DNA of 64,000 bases from Defluviimonas sp. SAOS-178_SWC (GTDB lineage Bacteria > Pseudomonadota > Alphaproteobacteria > Rhodobacterales > Rhodobacteraceae), in contig NZ_CP156081.1 of assembly GCF_039830135.1 (NCBI RefSeq), forward strand, positions 730,001 through 794,000, in the 5' to 3' direction. The notes under the pieces are model-generated. The model saw nothing but the letters and a program-made list of their open reading frames with translations, made no database searches and was not told the origin of the DNA. The position numbers and the translations under genes were made by a program. Shown one piece after another: positions 43,116 through 53,086 of the stretch; the first letter of the stretch is position 1; the number at the start of each line of letters is the position of its first letter.

Positions 43116-44849
43116 ATGAAGAACCGCCAGTTCGACAAGTCGAAACTGCCCAGCCGCCATGTGACCGAGGGCCCCGCGCGCGCGCCGCACCGGTCCTATT
43201 TCTACGCGATGGGAATCTCCGAGGCCGAGATCCACCAGCCCTGGGTCGGCGTCGCCACCTGCTGGAACGAGGCGGCGCCGTGCAACATCGCGCTCAACCG
43301 TCAGGCGCAGGCGGTGAAGATGGGCGTGAAGGCGGGCGGCGGCACGCCGCGGGAATTCACCACGATCACCGTCACCGACGGGATCGCGATGGGACATGAG
43401 GGCATGCGCTCCTCGCTCGCCTCGCGGGATGCGATCGCCGATACGGTCGAACTGACGATGCGCGGCCATTGCTACGACGCGCTGGTGGGGCTCGCGGGCT
43501 GTGACAAGTCGCTGCCGGGGATGATGATGGCGATGGTGCGGCTCAATGTGCCGTCGGTTTTCATCTATGGCGGCTCGATCCTGCCGGGCAAGCTGAATGG
43601 CAAGGATGTCGTCGTTCAGGACGTGTTCGAGGCGGTCGGCAAGCATCAGGCGGGCCAGATGTCGGATGCCGAACTGGATATCCTGGAGCGTGTAGCCTGC
43701 CCGAGCGCGGGCGCCTGTGGCGGCCAATATACCGCCAACACCATGGCTTGCGTTTCAGAAGCCATCGGTCTTGCCCTGCCGAACTCCTCCGGCGCGCCGG
43801 CGCCTTACGAAAGCCGCGACCAGTATGGTGAGGCCTCGGGCGTTGCGGTGATGAACCTGATCGAGAAGAACATCCGCGCCCGCGATATCGTGACGCGGAA
43901 GTCGCTGGAGAATGCGGCGCGGGTTGTGGCCTGCACCGGCGGGTCGACGAATGGCGGCCTGCACCTGCCCGCCATCGCGCACGAGGCAGGGATCGACTTC
44001 GATCTCTTCGACGTCTGCGACATCTTCCGCGACACGCCGTATTTCGTGAACCTGCGTCCCGGCGGCGACTATGTCGCCAAGGATCTTTACGAGGCGGGCG
44101 GCGTTCCGGTCGTGATGCGCGAGCTGCGCAAGGCCGGGCTGGTTCATGAGGATTGCATCACCGCGACCGGCCGCACCATGGGCGAGGAACTCGACCTCGT
44201 CGACCGCGCCGTCGACGGCAAGGTGATCTATCCGGTCGAGACGCCGATCTCCAAGACCGGCGGCGTTGTCGGGCTGAAGGGCAACCTCGCCCCCGACGGG
44301 GCCATCGTGAAGGTTGCCGGCATGAGCGCCGAGGAGCAGGTCTTCAAGGGTCCGGCACGGGTCTTCGAATGCGAGGAGGATGCGTTCGAGGCGGTGAAGG
44401 CACGCCAGTACAAGGAAGGCGAGGTCATCGTCATCCGCAACGAGGGCCCCGCAGGCGGGCCGGGCATGCGCGAGATGCTGGCGACCACCGCCGCGCTGTC
44501 CGGTCAGGGCATGGGCAAGAAGGTGGCGCTGATCACCGACGGCCGGTTCTCGGGCGCCACCCGCGGCTTCTGTGTCGGCCATGTCGGCCCCGAGGCCGCG
44601 CATGGCGGCCCGATCGCCCTTCTGAGGAACGGCGACATGATCACGCTCAACGCCGTCACGGGGGAGCTTTCGGTGACGCTTTCCGATGAGGAACTGGCGC
44701 AGCGGAAGTCGGAATGGAAAGGCCCGCGCGCGACCGAATACGCGACCGGCGCGCTCTGGAAATATGCCCAGCTCGTGGGTGGCGCGCGGCAGGGCGCGGT
44801 GACCCATCCGGGCGGCAAAGCGGAGCGGCATGTCTACATGGATCAGTAA
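43116..44849 (+). CDS. ilvD: Dihydroxy-acid dehydratase
   Basis: A 577-residue iron-sulfur enzyme for valine, leucine, isoleucine and pantothenate synthesis. Cluster-ligand region [26 protein letters not shown] and the motif [18 protein letters not shown] are all present, as is [30 protein letters not shown] precedes ATG 43116. Length is that of the IlvD/EDD family; EDD (6-phosphogluconate dehydratase) was not preferred because the sequence follows IlvD. The 3' end overlaps the downstream lipoprotein gene by 20 bp. Confidence 0.95.
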   Translation: MKNRQFDKSKLPSRHVTEGPARAPHRSYFYAMGISEAEIHQPWVGVATCWNEAAPCNIALNRQAQAVKMGVKAGGGTPREFTTITVTDGIAMGHEGMRSSLASRDAIADTVELTMRGHCYDALVGLAGCDKSLPGMMMAMVRLNVPSVFIYGGSILPGKLNGKDVVVQDVFEAVGKHQAGQMSDAELDILERVACPSAGACGGQYTANTMACVSEAIGLALPNSSGAPAPYESRDQYGEASGVAVMNLIEKNIRARDIVTRKSLENAARVVACTGGSTNGGLHLPAIAHEAGIDFDLFDVCDIFRDTPYFVNLRPGGDYVAKDLYEAGGVPVVMRELRKAGLVHEDCITATGRTMGEELDLVDRAVDGKVIYPVETPISKTGGVVGLKGNLAPDGAIVKVAGMSAEEQVFKGPARVFECEEDAFEAVKARQYKEGEVIVIRNEGPAGGPGMREMLATTAALSGQGMGKKVALITDGRFSGATRGFCVGHVGPEAAHGGPIALLRNGDMITLNAVTGELSVTLSDEELAQRKSEWKGPRATEYATGALWKYAQLVGGARQGAVTHPGGKAERHVYMDQ

Positions 44850-45480
44850 GGCCGGGCTGGTCGCTTCCGTCTGTCTCGCGCTCGGAGCCTGTGTTCCGGG
44901 CGCGCCCCTTCTCTCCGGCGGTACGGCGACGCGGGCGATTGCGGTCTCTGGCGGTGCCGTGGTCGTCACGGGTCCGCAAGGCTACTGCATCGACAGAAGC
45001 GCGGTCCGTGACCGGCCGGACGCCGCCTTCGTTCTCTTCGGCACCTGCGCCGCACTTTCGGGCTCCGCCTCGGCGGGCCAGCCGGCGCGGCCTGCGTTGC
45101 TGACCGCCGCGGTCCTGCCGAATGCGCCCGAAGCGCCGGCTTTGGCGGCGTCCTTTCCCGTCCTCGCGGCATTCTTCCGGTCGGCGCCCGGCCGCGCGGC
45201 CCTGAGCCGGTCGGGCAAGGGCGAGGCGGTCGAGGTGCTTGACGTCACGTCGAAGGATGATGTGCTGTTCCTTCACGTGAAGGACAGTTCGGCGGCCACC
45301 GGACCGGCGGTCGACGCCGATTACTGGCGCGCGGTCCTGGCGTTGCGCGGGCGGATGGTGACGCTATCGGCGCTGGGCCTGAAGGACCGGCCGTTGTCCT
45401 CGTCTGAAAAACGGCGCGTTCTCGAGGCGCTGGTCGCGCAGATGCGGGCGGCGAATGCTGGCCCTGGCCCGGCCGGATAA
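44830..45480 (+). CDS. Putative outer-membrane or periplasmic lipoprotein
   Basis: A 216-residue protein with a lipoprotein signal peptide: hydrophobic [14 protein letters not shown] ends at the lipobox LGAC (lipidated Cys21). The mature part holds a conserved-looking C-terminal region ([32 protein letters not shown] and [18 protein letters not shown]). No domain is recognised. ATG 44830 lies inside the ilvD 3' end, so translation may be coupled to ilvD. Confidence 0.7.
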   Translation: MSTWISKAGLVASVCLALGACVPGAPLLSGGTATRAIAVSGGAVVVTGPQGYCIDRSAVRDRPDAAFVLFGTCAALSGSASAGQPARPALLTAAVLPNAPEAPALAASFPVLAAFFRSAPGRAALSRSGKGEAVEVLDVTSKDDVLFLHVKDSSAATGPAVDADYWRAVLALRGRMVTLSALGLKDRPLSSSEKRRVLEALVAQMRAANAGPGPAG

Positions 45481-45585
45481 CGCGCGGGCGTTTCCGCCGA
45501 CCGCCGGCCTTGCGCGCGGCTGGAAAGGAAACGATAAGAATTTACTGTTTCCCTGAGCCGAATAATCGGCAAGAGCGGCGGTTCG

Positions 45586-46359
45586 ATGGGTGAAAAGCTC
45601 GACAAGGTTCTCGGCCGGCTGACGTTCCGGCGCGCGTTGACGCGGTGGAAGCGCGCGGCGGACGCGGCAGGAACGGCCGATCTGTCGAACGTGCGAACCC
45701 TGCGCGGTCAGGCGCGCCAGATCCGGCGCCAGATCGACCGGTTCCTCCACGTCGCCGACGGGCGACTGGCGCGTCCAGCCGTCGGATCCAGCGCGATCCG
45801 CAAGCCACCGATGTCCGACTGGGCCTGGCGCCCCGAAATCTGGTGCGGCCCGATCAGCCCGTCCGGTATCGCCGGGGTGGAGAACCGGGCGATTTTCGGC
45901 AGCGAGACGACTGTCTTCCACGATTGCGGGACGCGCGAGTTGACGCTCCGGCAGGTCCGCAACGGACGCGCGACCGATCTCGCACCTTACGGGCTTCGGA
46001 TGGATGTGTTCCGGTTCGACGGATCGTTCCTTTCGCTGGTGATCGACCTGCCGGATGACGCGGTCCGGGGACTGCGCCTGACCCATATCATCCGGCTGGA
46101 CGCGGCGGTCGAGACGGAAAGGCCGCTGGAAATCTTTGCCCGCCTCAACATCAAGCACGGACCAAACAGCGAACAGATCGTCCGCGAACTGCCCCTCGGC
46201 AGCGACGAGGTCATGGTGGAATTCGACCTTGCCTATACAAGGATGAACGAGAAGCGGGTGGAACGGGCGTGGATCGACCTGATCTTTGAAGGGCCGGATA
46301 TGAACCAGATCGTGTTGCGCGACGTAACGATGAGCCGCCGGCCGCGGGCGGAAATCTGA
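45586..46359 (+). CDS. Rhodobacterales-restricted protein (DUF6478-like)
   Basis: A 257-residue cytoplasmic protein without signal peptide. The core DWAWRPEIWCGPISPSGIAGVENRAIFGSETTVFHDC and RPLEIFARLNIKHGPNSEQIVREL is of a family I believe is catalogued as DUF6478 and confined to Rhodobacterales. Residues 190-250 are beta-rich and read like a jelly-roll. Function unknown. The upstream gap has an inverted repeat (GGAAAC 45527-45532 and GTTTCC 45547-45552). The gene 11 bp downstream may be co-transcribed. Confidence 0.65.
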   Translation: MGEKLDKVLGRLTFRRALTRWKRAADAAGTADLSNVRTLRGQARQIRRQIDRFLHVADGRLARPAVGSSAIRKPPMSDWAWRPEIWCGPISPSGIAGVENRAIFGSETTVFHDCGTRELTLRQVRNGRATDLAPYGLRMDVFRFDGSFLSLVIDLPDDAVRGLRLTHIIRLDAAVETERPLEIFARLNIKHGPNSEQIVRELPLGSDEVMVEFDLAYTRMNEKRVERAWIDLIFEGPDMNQIVLRDVTMSRRPRAEI

Positions 46360-46369
46360 GGGGGTGAAG

Positions 46370-46744
46370 ATGGCGGAAGCGCTGTTGTCTGGGGCAAGGA
46401 TATGGGCCGGACGGTGGGAGGCGGAGCTTGCCGCGCCGGGGGAGGCCGCGCCCGCAGTCGAGGTCTGGCATCTCGAACGGCAACTGGAGAATGTCAGCGT
46501 CACCGGCGCGGGTGCCTCGCGCTGGTCCGTCTCGGTGCCGATTCCCGCAGAACTTCTGTCGGACGGGGTGCAGACCTTCCTCGTCCGCGACGGTGCCACA
46601 GGTGGCGCACTGGGTCATTTCACGATCGTCACGGGGGAGCCGCTTGAGGACGATATCCGCGCCGAGGTCGACCTGCTCAGGGCCGAACTCGACATGCTGA
46701 AGAAGGCGTTCCGCTTCCATTGCGCCGCAACGTCCGGGCAGTAG
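46370..46744 (+). CDS. Conserved hypothetical protein
   Basis: A 124-residue protein starting MAEALLSGARIWAGRWEAEL, with a beta-rich middle (VWHLERQLENVSVTGAGASRWSVSVPIP) and a C-terminal helical segment (DDIRAEVDLLRAELDMLKKAF) that could be a coiled coil for dimerisation. ATG 46370 is 10 bp past the DUF6478-like stop. An alternative GTG start at 46364 adds two residues. I do not recognise a family; likely works with the upstream gene. Confidence 0.6.
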   Translation: MAEALLSGARIWAGRWEAELAAPGEAAPAVEVWHLERQLENVSVTGAGASRWSVSVPIPAELLSDGVQTFLVRDGATGGALGHFTIVTGEPLEDDIRAEVDLLRAELDMLKKAFRFHCAATSGQ

Positions 46745-46778
46745 GGCGGACGCGATATTTCAAGCGCGGCTGGCCAGG

Positions 46779-46799
46779 TGCATCGGGGGCGATGCATTT
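46779..46799 (+). terminator. Hairpin after the hypothetical gene
   Basis: TGCATCG (46779-46785), loop GGGG, CGATGCA (46790-46796), then TTTC. A 7-bp stem with a short T tract on the + strand; a weak terminator for the two preceding genes. Confidence 0.45.
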
Positions 46800-46912
46800 C
46801 GATGGGGCCGGGACTTCACCAGAATTCGTGCCTGCGTATTGACCTGACGCAGCGTTTGAAGTGACCCGGCCCGCGTTCTGCGCCATCGTCCGGCAACGTC
46901 AGGAGACCGCCC

Positions 46913-48931
46913 ATGCCGCCATATCCGCACCTGCTCGCCCCTCTCGACCTCGGCCACATCGTGCTGCCGAACCGGGTCCTGATGGGGTCCATGCATACCA
47001 ACCTCGAAGAGACGAAGGACTGGAACCGGGTGGCCGAGTTCTACGCGACCCGCGCGCGGGGCGGGGTCGGACTTATGGTCACCGGAGGGATGGCGCCGAA
47101 CCGGGAGGGCGGGGTGTTTCCCGGCGCGGCCGGCCTCTTCACCCCCGCCGACATCGCCAATCACCGGATCGTCACCGATCGCGTCCACGACGCGGGCGGT
47201 CGCATCGCGATGCAGATCCTGCATGCCGGGCGCTACGCCTATGGGCCGGACTGCGTCGCCCCCTCGGCGATCAAGTCGCCGATCTCGCCTTTCCCGCCGA
47301 AAGAACTGGACGAGGCGGGGATCGAAAAGCAGATCGCCGACATTGCCACCGCCGCCGCGCGGGCGCGCGAGGCGGGCTATGATGGTGTGGAGGTGATGGG
47401 ATCGGAGGGATATTTCCTCAACGAGTTTCTCGTCACCCATACCAACAAACGGACGGATCGCTGGGGCGGCACGACGGAAAATCGCATGCGGTTGCCGATC
47501 GAAGTCGTCAAAAGGGTTCGTCAAGCGGTGGGGGAGGAGTTCATCCTCATCTACCGTATCTCGCTCATTGACCTCGTGCCGGACGGTCAGAGTTGGGACG
47601 AGGTCGTAACGCTCGCGAAGGCGGTCGAAGGGGCCGGCGCGTCGATCCTGAACACCGGAATCGGCTGGCATGAGGCGCGGATTCCGACCATTGCGACATC
47701 CGTTCCGCGCCGGGCCTTTGCATGGGTGACGAAGAAGTTGATGGGGCAGGTGTCGATCCCGATCATCACCTCGAACCGCATCAATTCGCCCGATGTCGCC
47801 GAGGCGGTTCTGGCCGAAGGCTGTGCCGACATGGTCTCGATGGCGCGGCCGTTTCTTGCCGATCCGGACTTCGTGGCGAAGGCCGCAGCGGGCCGGGCTG
47901 CGGAGATCGCGCCATGCATCGCCTGCAATCAGGCCTGTCTCGATCACACCTTCGCCGGCAAGATCTCCTCTTGCCTCGTCAATCCGCGCGCCTGCTTCGA
48001 GACGGAATTCACGCTCGACCCGGTCACAACGGCGAAGCGCGTGGCGGTTGCGGGCGCCGGACCTGCCGGCCTGTCCGCGGCGCTCGCCCTCGACGGGCGC
48101 GGACACCGGGTGACGCTCTTTGAAAAGGCCGACGTGCTCGGCGGCCAACTCAATCTCGCGCGGCAGGTGCCGGGCAAGGAGGAGTTCCACGGTCTCGTCC
48201 ACTGGTTCGAGACGATGGTCGCGAAAAGCGGGATCGAGGTGCGGCTTGGCGCCGAAGCGACGGCGGACATGCTTTCGAGCTATGACGAGGTCATCGTCGC
48301 GACCGGCGTGCGCCCGCGCGATCCCGGGATTCCGGGGCAGGGCGGGGCGAATGTGCTGTCCTACATCGACGTCCTGAAAGGCGCTGAGGCCGGGTCGCGC
48401 GTGGCGGTCGTCGGCGCCGGCGGCATCGGCTTCGACGTCGCCGAGTTCCTGACGCAGGCGGGCGAAAGCCCGACGATTCATCTCGGCGACTGGCTGGCCG
48501 AATGGGGCGTCGCCGACCCCGAGGCCGCGCGCGGCGGGCTGGTCGCGCCGCAACCCGAAGCGCCGGCGCGGCAGGTGGTACTGTTGCAGCGCAAGCCCGA
48601 GAAACCGGGCCGGAAACTCGGCAGGACGACCGGCTGGATTCACCGCGCGACGCTTCAGGCCAAGGGCGTGACTATGCTGGGCGGCATGAATTACGAGCGG
48701 ATCGACAGCGAGGGCCTCCATGTCTCGACCGGCCCCGACCGCACCGATCCGCGGCTGATTCCGGCCGATACGGTCGTGCTTTGTGCCGGGCAGGAAAGTG
48801 AGCGGAACCTCGCCGATGCCCTCATCGCGAAAGGGGTCGTGACCCATGTCATTGGCGGGGCCGATCTGGCCGCCGAACTCGACGCGAAACGCGCGATCGA
48901 CCAGGGAACACGGCTCGCCGCCTCGATCTGA
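46913..48931 (+). CDS. FMN/FAD iron-sulfur oxidoreductase (2,4-dienoyl-CoA reductase FadH-like)
   Basis: A 672-residue enzyme in three parts: an N-terminal OYE-type FMN barrel (to about 340; MGSMHTNLEE, GRYAYGPD, GYDGVEVMGSEGYFLNEFL), a [4Fe-4S] site (CIACNQACLDHTFAG ... CLVNPRAC), and a C-terminal FAD/NADPH domain (AVAGAGPAGLSAALAL and VVGAGGIGFDVAEFL). This is the plan of FadH and related trimethylamine-dehydrogenase-type enzymes. ATG 46913 follows AGGAGA. FadH is most likely, but relatives act on other enals, so the substrate is an inference. Confidence 0.88.
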   Translation: MPPYPHLLAPLDLGHIVLPNRVLMGSMHTNLEETKDWNRVAEFYATRARGGVGLMVTGGMAPNREGGVFPGAAGLFTPADIANHRIVTDRVHDAGGRIAMQILHAGRYAYGPDCVAPSAIKSPISPFPPKELDEAGIEKQIADIATAAARAREAGYDGVEVMGSEGYFLNEFLVTHTNKRTDRWGGTTENRMRLPIEVVKRVRQAVGEEFILIYRISLIDLVPDGQSWDEVVTLAKAVEGAGASILNTGIGWHEARIPTIATSVPRRAFAWVTKKLMGQVSIPIITSNRINSPDVAEAVLAEGCADMVSMARPFLADPDFVAKAAAGRAAEIAPCIACNQACLDHTFAGKISSCLVNPRACFETEFTLDPVTTAKRVAVAGAGPAGLSAALALDGRGHRVTLFEKADVLGGQLNLARQVPGKEEFHGLVHWFETMVAKSGIEVRLGAEATADMLSSYDEVIVATGVRPRDPGIPGQGGANVLSYIDVLKGAEAGSRVAVVGAGGIGFDVAEFLTQAGESPTIHLGDWLAEWGVADPEAARGGLVAPQPEAPARQVVLLQRKPEKPGRKLGRTTGWIHRATLQAKGVTMLGGMNYERIDSEGLHVSTGPDRTDPRLIPADTVVLCAGQESERNLADALIAKGVVTHVIGGADLAAELDAKRAIDQGTRLAASI

Positions 48932-49081
48932 GCCGGTTTGTTAAGACATCGGCTCCGATCGGCGGATTCTTGCCACTTTGGTTCCCGACAATACCCCAGT
49001 CTTGTCTGCCAAGCTCCGCAATATTGCCCGAATTGACCGCGATACCAGAACACGGCGGGCAATGTATTTGACGGGTGCACA

Positions 49082-49987
49082 ATGGATAGACTTACAGAGA
49101 TGGAGGCCTTCGCCACCGTCGTAGACCAGGGGGGGTTTACGGACGCGGCCAAGAAGATGGGGATTTCGAAATCCGCGGTCTCCAAACACGTATCATCGCT
49201 GGAGGCGCGTCTGGGGGCGCGGCTCCTCAACCGGACGACGCGCCGGGTTTCTCCTACCGAGATCGGACTGGCTTATTATGATCGCGCCCGCCGCGTGCTC
49301 AATGATGCCGGAGAGGCCGACGCGCTTGTGACGTCGATGCAATCGGCGCCTTCAGGACTTCTCCGAATCTCGGTCGCGACGGATTTCGGGGTGAATCTGC
49401 TGTCGCCGATTCTCGGGGATTTCCTTCTGGAATATCCCGACATCACCGTGAACATGGTGCTGAACAACCGCTATGTGGAGCTGATCTCGGAAGGTTTCGA
49501 CATGGCGATCCGGGTCGGTGAGCTCGAGGATTCGACGCTCCGCGCGCGCAAGCTGACCGATACTGCCAAGCGCATGGTCGGCTCTCCCGCCTATTTCCAG
49601 AAATACGGCCGACCGATGAAGATCGACGACCTGAACGAGCACAAGCTCCTGCATTACTCCAACCAGGCTGCCGGGAACGTCTGGAAAATCACCGCCCCCT
49701 CGGGTGAGAAACGTCAGGTCCGCACTGCCGGCTGGCTGACGGTCAACGACGGCCAGTCGCTTCTGAACGCCGCGATCTCGGGCCTTGGGATCGCCTACCT
49801 GCCGTCCTTCCTCTATGCCGACGCGATGAAGCAGGGTCTGGTCGAGGAAGCGATCCCCGATCTGCCGGTCGAGACGCTTGGCATCTACGCGGTCTATCCG
49901 CCGGGCCGCTTTACGCAGCCCAAGGTTCGCGCCTTCATCGACTTCCTGGCCCAATCCTTTGCCGAAAAAGGGCCGGATCAGTGGTGA
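49082..49987 (+). CDS. LysR family transcriptional regulator
   Basis: A 301-residue regulator with the N-terminal winged helix (MEAFATVVDQGGFTDAAKKMGISKSAVSKHVSSLEARLGARLL, about 7-49) and a periplasmic-binding-protein-like effector domain (from about 90). The effector domain includes PDITVNMVLNNRYVELISEGFDMAIRVGEL, typical of the CrgA/AaeR-like subgroup. It follows the FadH-like gene on the same strand after 150 bp rather than being divergent. Target genes unknown. Confidence 0.92.
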   Translation: MDRLTEMEAFATVVDQGGFTDAAKKMGISKSAVSKHVSSLEARLGARLLNRTTRRVSPTEIGLAYYDRARRVLNDAGEADALVTSMQSAPSGLLRISVATDFGVNLLSPILGDFLLEYPDITVNMVLNNRYVELISEGFDMAIRVGELEDSTLRARKLTDTAKRMVGSPAYFQKYGRPMKIDDLNEHKLLHYSNQAAGNVWKITAPSGEKRQVRTAGWLTVNDGQSLLNAAISGLGIAYLPSFLYADAMKQGLVEEAIPDLPVETLGIYAVYPPGRFTQPKVRAFIDFLAQSFAEKGPDQW

Positions 49988-50025
49988 TCTGAATTCGGGT
50001 GTGAAGAGCTAGGCCGCTTGTGTGG

Positions 50026-50955
50026 CTATCGGGTCGAGGTGATCATCGCCTCGACCCTTCTGTTTTGGGTCCGCCCCTCAGGCGTGAGGTTCGATGCGAG
50101 CGGGCTGAGAAAGCCGATGCCGTCCGCCGAAAGCTGTGCCGGGTCGATCCCGTAGACGCTGACGAGCCGGTTCAGAACCGATTTCGCGCGCTGCCGCGAC
50201 AGGGCGACATTGGCCGAGAGAGAGCCTTCGGCATCGGTGTGGCCGACAAGGGCAATGGTCTTGTCCGGATTCGCCCTGAGGAAATCCGCCAGGGCCGCAA
50301 GCGAGTTGAAGCGCCCGTCGCCAAGCTCGGTCGCGCCCGTCGCGAAGCTCAGATCGCCGAGGACGACCTTGCCGCGCGCCAGAAGCTGGTCGCCGAGCGC
50401 GTCGGCCGTGGGCGTCGTCTCACGCGGGCTGAAGCTCGCCGCGGCGATCGGCAGCGCGGTGGAAAGGGCGGGGCCCACTCGGGTCATCTGCACATAGCCG
50501 CTGTCGGCCGACCGGCTGACGAGAAGGCTGACATAGTCCTTGGCGTCTCCGTTCGGACGCGCGGCCGAGAGGAAGCGGAAGTCGCCGAGGTCGACATGCA
50601 TGTCCGGTTCCGGCAGGCAGGGCGTTGCGAAGCGGAAGTCGAAGCCGCCGCATTCGTCGGTATCGCATTCAAAGAGAACGTCGAACCCCTCGCGCGCGAG
50701 CTGGTCGCGCAGGGTCGAAAGAAGGCCCATCGTGGTGACGCTGTCGTCACGGACCCGCCAAGCGGTCTGGGTGACCTCTCCCTCGGTCTTCACCGTCTCG
50801 ATCCTGCCGTTGACCCAGGGGCCGACCGGCAGGGCGTAGCTGCCCATCGCGCTCCGGTCCTCGGCGGTCCGTGCCGAAGACGGCGGCAATGACAGCGTCG
50901 GCGCGGCATGTGCGGCGGGGGCGACGAGGAGGAGGGCGAGGAAGAGGCGCTTCAT
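50026..50955 (-). CDS. OmpA-family protein (peptidoglycan-binding domain)
   Basis: A 309-residue exported protein: signal peptide RLFLALLLVAPAAHA (cleavage near residue 18), a middle domain with two cysteine pairs (FECDTDECGGFDFRFATPCLP) and a C-terminal OmpA domain (about 190-309) with the motifs SFATGATEL and IALVGHTDAEGSLSANVALSRQRAKSVLNRLV, which bind peptidoglycan. The unusual middle domain separates it from classic OmpA. Its start overlaps the stop of the AhpD-like gene (ATGA), implying co-translation. Confidence 0.88.
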   Translation of the reverse strand: MKRLFLALLLVAPAAHAAPTLSLPPSSARTAEDRSAMGSYALPVGPWVNGRIETVKTEGEVTQTAWRVRDDSVTTMGLLSTLRDQLAREGFDVLFECDTDECGGFDFRFATPCLPEPDMHVDLGDFRFLSAARPNGDAKDYVSLLVSRSADSGYVQMTRVGPALSTALPIAAASFSPRETTPTADALGDQLLARGKVVLGDLSFATGATELGDGRFNSLAALADFLRANPDKTIALVGHTDAEGSLSANVALSRQRAKSVLNRLVSVYGIDPAQLSADGIGFLSPLASNLTPEGRTQNRRVEAMITSTR

Positions 50956-51527
50956 CTATGCGCCCCGTGATAGTCGGGGTTCGGCTCCATCCCGGTCGCA
51001 GACGCGATGCGGTTGGTCATGTTGAAGAACCCGGTCACGGAGGCGATGTCCCAGATGTCACGGTCCGAGAAGCCGGCGTCGCGGAGCGCCTGGCGATCCG
51101 CTTCCTCGACTTTCGAGGACGACAGGGTCAGCTTTTCGGCAAACTCCAGCATCGCGCGCTGTTTCGCTGACAGGGGTGCCACGCGCCAGTTCATCACCAG
51201 CGCCTCGCCGAGGACCGGATCGCCGGAAAGCTCCCTGACGGCTGCGCCGTGGGCGACCTGACAGTACCAGCAGCGGTTGAGCGAGGAGACGCAGACCGCG
51301 ATCATTTCGCGTTCGAGCTTCGTCAGCCCGCTCTCGGCCAGCATGAGGTTGTTGTAGATCCCGGTGAAGGCGTTCAGCTTGTCGATGTCGAAGGCATAGG
51401 CCTTGAGGACATTCGGGACGAGGCCGAGCTTTTCATTGCACACATCAAAATACTTCCGGGTCGCATCCGGAAGCGGCTTGACCATTGGCAGATCAAGGGC
51501 GGTGGGGCTGTGGCCGTCGTCTTTCAA
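50952..51527 (-). CDS. Carboxymuconolactone decarboxylase / AhpD-like peroxidase-related protein
   Basis: A 191-residue protein with the AhpD-like CxxC-H site NRCWYCQVAHGAAV and the segment LSGDPVLGEALVMNWRVAPLSAKQRAMLEFA, matching peroxidase-related enzymes of the AhpD group. The start was set at TTG 51527: an AGGGGAG ribosome site stands 6 bp before it, no in-frame ATG occurs before MVKPLPDA, which would cut conserved N-terminal residues, and the frame to 51677 has no homology. Probably oxidative-stress related. Start choice moderately sure. Confidence 0.85.
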   Translation of the reverse strand: MKDDGHSPTALDLPMVKPLPDATRKYFDVCNEKLGLVPNVLKAYAFDIDKLNAFTGIYNNLMLAESGLTKLEREMIAVCVSSLNRCWYCQVAHGAAVRELSGDPVLGEALVMNWRVAPLSAKQRAMLEFAEKLTLSSSKVEEADRQALRDAGFSDRDIWDIASVTGFFNMTNRIASATGMEPNPDYHGAHR

Positions 51528-51550
51528 CTGCTCCCCTTGCCTCTCGGGGC

Positions 51551-52255
51551 TTATTTTGAGCGGTAGTGATAGTGTCCCACAATCCGCATTCCAAGGGAAG
51601 CATAGAGCGCGTTGGCGGGCTGATTCGCCGCAGTCACGAGGACAGAAAACCGCGTCATTCCCTGATCTTGCGCCCAAAGCGCGGCTCTTCGCATCATCTT
51701 GACGGCGGAACCTTGCCGACGCTGATCGGGAACGATGTGGAGCGCGTGCAACATCGCCGTATCGCCGTGGCAGGCGACGAAAGCGGCGCCCGAGGCGCGG
51801 TCGTTCACCCGGCCGAGGAACGCGGTCTTCGGACCCGTCACCCGATCCATCACCGCGACCCGTTCCGGGCCGATTCCGCCTTCCGCCCAGATGTCGCGCA
51901 TGATCGCGAGAGGAGGCCAGATCGCAAAACCTGTCATGCCCGATACGGGCGCGGCCGCGACCGTCGTGATGGCGCCTTCGTAAACGTTGACCGGATCCTT
52001 GGTCCGGTACCCCCGTGCCGCGAGTGCCGTGTCGAGCGCCCCTTCCCCGTCGCGGATCATGAAGAGCGGCGGCTGCCCGAGTTCAGCCTGCTTCGCCTCG
52101 GCAGCGTCGATATCGGCCTCGCTCCAGCGCCCCTCTGCGGTCGCGGCCGAGACGCGCTGGCCGCCGCACCGGCCTTCGCGGATGATGAAGGCGCCAACCC
52201 TGTGGCGTGCGGCAGCGGGCCAGGTGGCCTCGGACACGGCGAAGAGGTCGGTCAT
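51551..52255 (-). CDS. GNAT family N-acetyltransferase
   Basis: A 234-residue protein. The acetyl-CoA motif is in its C-terminal part (HALHIVPDQRRQGSAVKMMRRAALWA, then VTAANQPANALYASLGMRIVG). The N-terminal ~130 residues are a divergent GNAT-like half. I chose ATG 52255 (MTDLFAV) because it forms an ATGA overlap with the upstream gene stop; ATG 52261 two codons earlier is possible. Acceptor unknown. Confidence 0.8.
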   Translation of the reverse strand: MTDLFAVSEATWPAAARHRVGAFIIREGRCGGQRVSAATAEGRWSEADIDAAEAKQAELGQPPLFMIRDGEGALDTALAARGYRTKDPVNVYEGAITTVAAAPVSGMTGFAIWPPLAIMRDIWAEGGIGPERVAVMDRVTGPKTAFLGRVNDRASGAAFVACHGDTAMLHALHIVPDQRRQGSAVKMMRRAALWAQDQGMTRFSVLVTAANQPANALYASLGMRIVGHYHYRSK

Positions 52256-52983
52256 CCGCATTCCGCCGGGAAAAGCGCGGCGAGCCGCGAGATCGCGGTG
52301 TCAACCCGGCCGGGATCGGTGCCCCGGATGACGATGTTCGACCCGTAGGCGCCATTCTGGATGAACGGGTAAGAGCCGAAGCTGAGATCGGCGAATTCGC
52401 TGGCCAGCGCCGAGAGCCGTTCGGCGATCTCGCCCTCGCCGCGCTCGATCCGGAGCGTCTGGCTGAGCAGCGGCTCGCCCCCGGTGAGGCGCGGCAGGAG
52501 CGAGGCGACCATCGCCTGAAAGATGCTCGGGACGCCGGCCAGGACGTGGACGTTTTCGAGGCTGAAACCGGGGGCGGCGGAGATCGGGTTTTCGATCAGC
52601 GTCGCGCCCTCGGGGATGCGCGCCATCCGTTGACGCGCGGCGTTGAACTCCAGCCCGGAGCGGTCGTAATGCGCGGCAAGAATGGCGCGGGCATCGTCGC
52701 GGACATGAAGCGCCATCCCGAAGGCGGCGGCGATGGCGTCCGCAGTGATGTCGTCATGCGTCGGGCCGATGCCGCCGGAGGTGAAGAGATGGGTGTAGGC
52801 GGCGCGAAGCGCGTTCACCGCCGTCACGATGGCGGCGTGGTCGTCGGACACCACGCGCACCTCTTTCAGGTCGATGCCGATCCGCGTCAACTCGCCCGCG
52901 AGGTAGTGCATGTTGGCGTCGCGGGTGCGGCCGGACAGGATCTCGTCCCCGATAATCAGGATGGCGGCTTTTGGGTTCGGCAT
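52252..52983 (-). CDS. CinA-N-terminal (molybdopterin-binding-like) domain protein
   Basis: A 243-residue protein corresponding to the COG1058 half of CinA: ILIIGDEILSGRTRDANMHYLAGELTRIGID (about 9-39) and FTSGGIGPTHDDITADAIA (67-85) are the MoaB/MogA-like motifs. The C-terminal deamidase half of full CinA is absent. Members may act as ADP-ribose or FAD-linked pyrophosphatases. Start ATG 52983. It is coupled by overlap to the GNAT gene downstream. Confidence 0.88.
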   Translation of the reverse strand: MPNPKAAILIIGDEILSGRTRDANMHYLAGELTRIGIDLKEVRVVSDDHAAIVTAVNALRAAYTHLFTSGGIGPTHDDITADAIAAAFGMALHVRDDARAILAAHYDRSGLEFNAARQRMARIPEGATLIENPISAAPGFSLENVHVLAGVPSIFQAMVASLLPRLTGGEPLLSQTLRIERGEGEIAERLSALASEFADLSFGSYPFIQNGAYGSNIVIRGTDPGRVDTAISRLAALFPAECG

Positions 52984-53086
52984 GGCTCGGATCCTCCGCA
53001 ACTGGAAAGGGTATAGGGCGCGGTCGGGCGCGGCGGAAGCCCCCGGCTCTGGCCAAAGCGCGTTTCCTTGACTATCTAGTCGGATC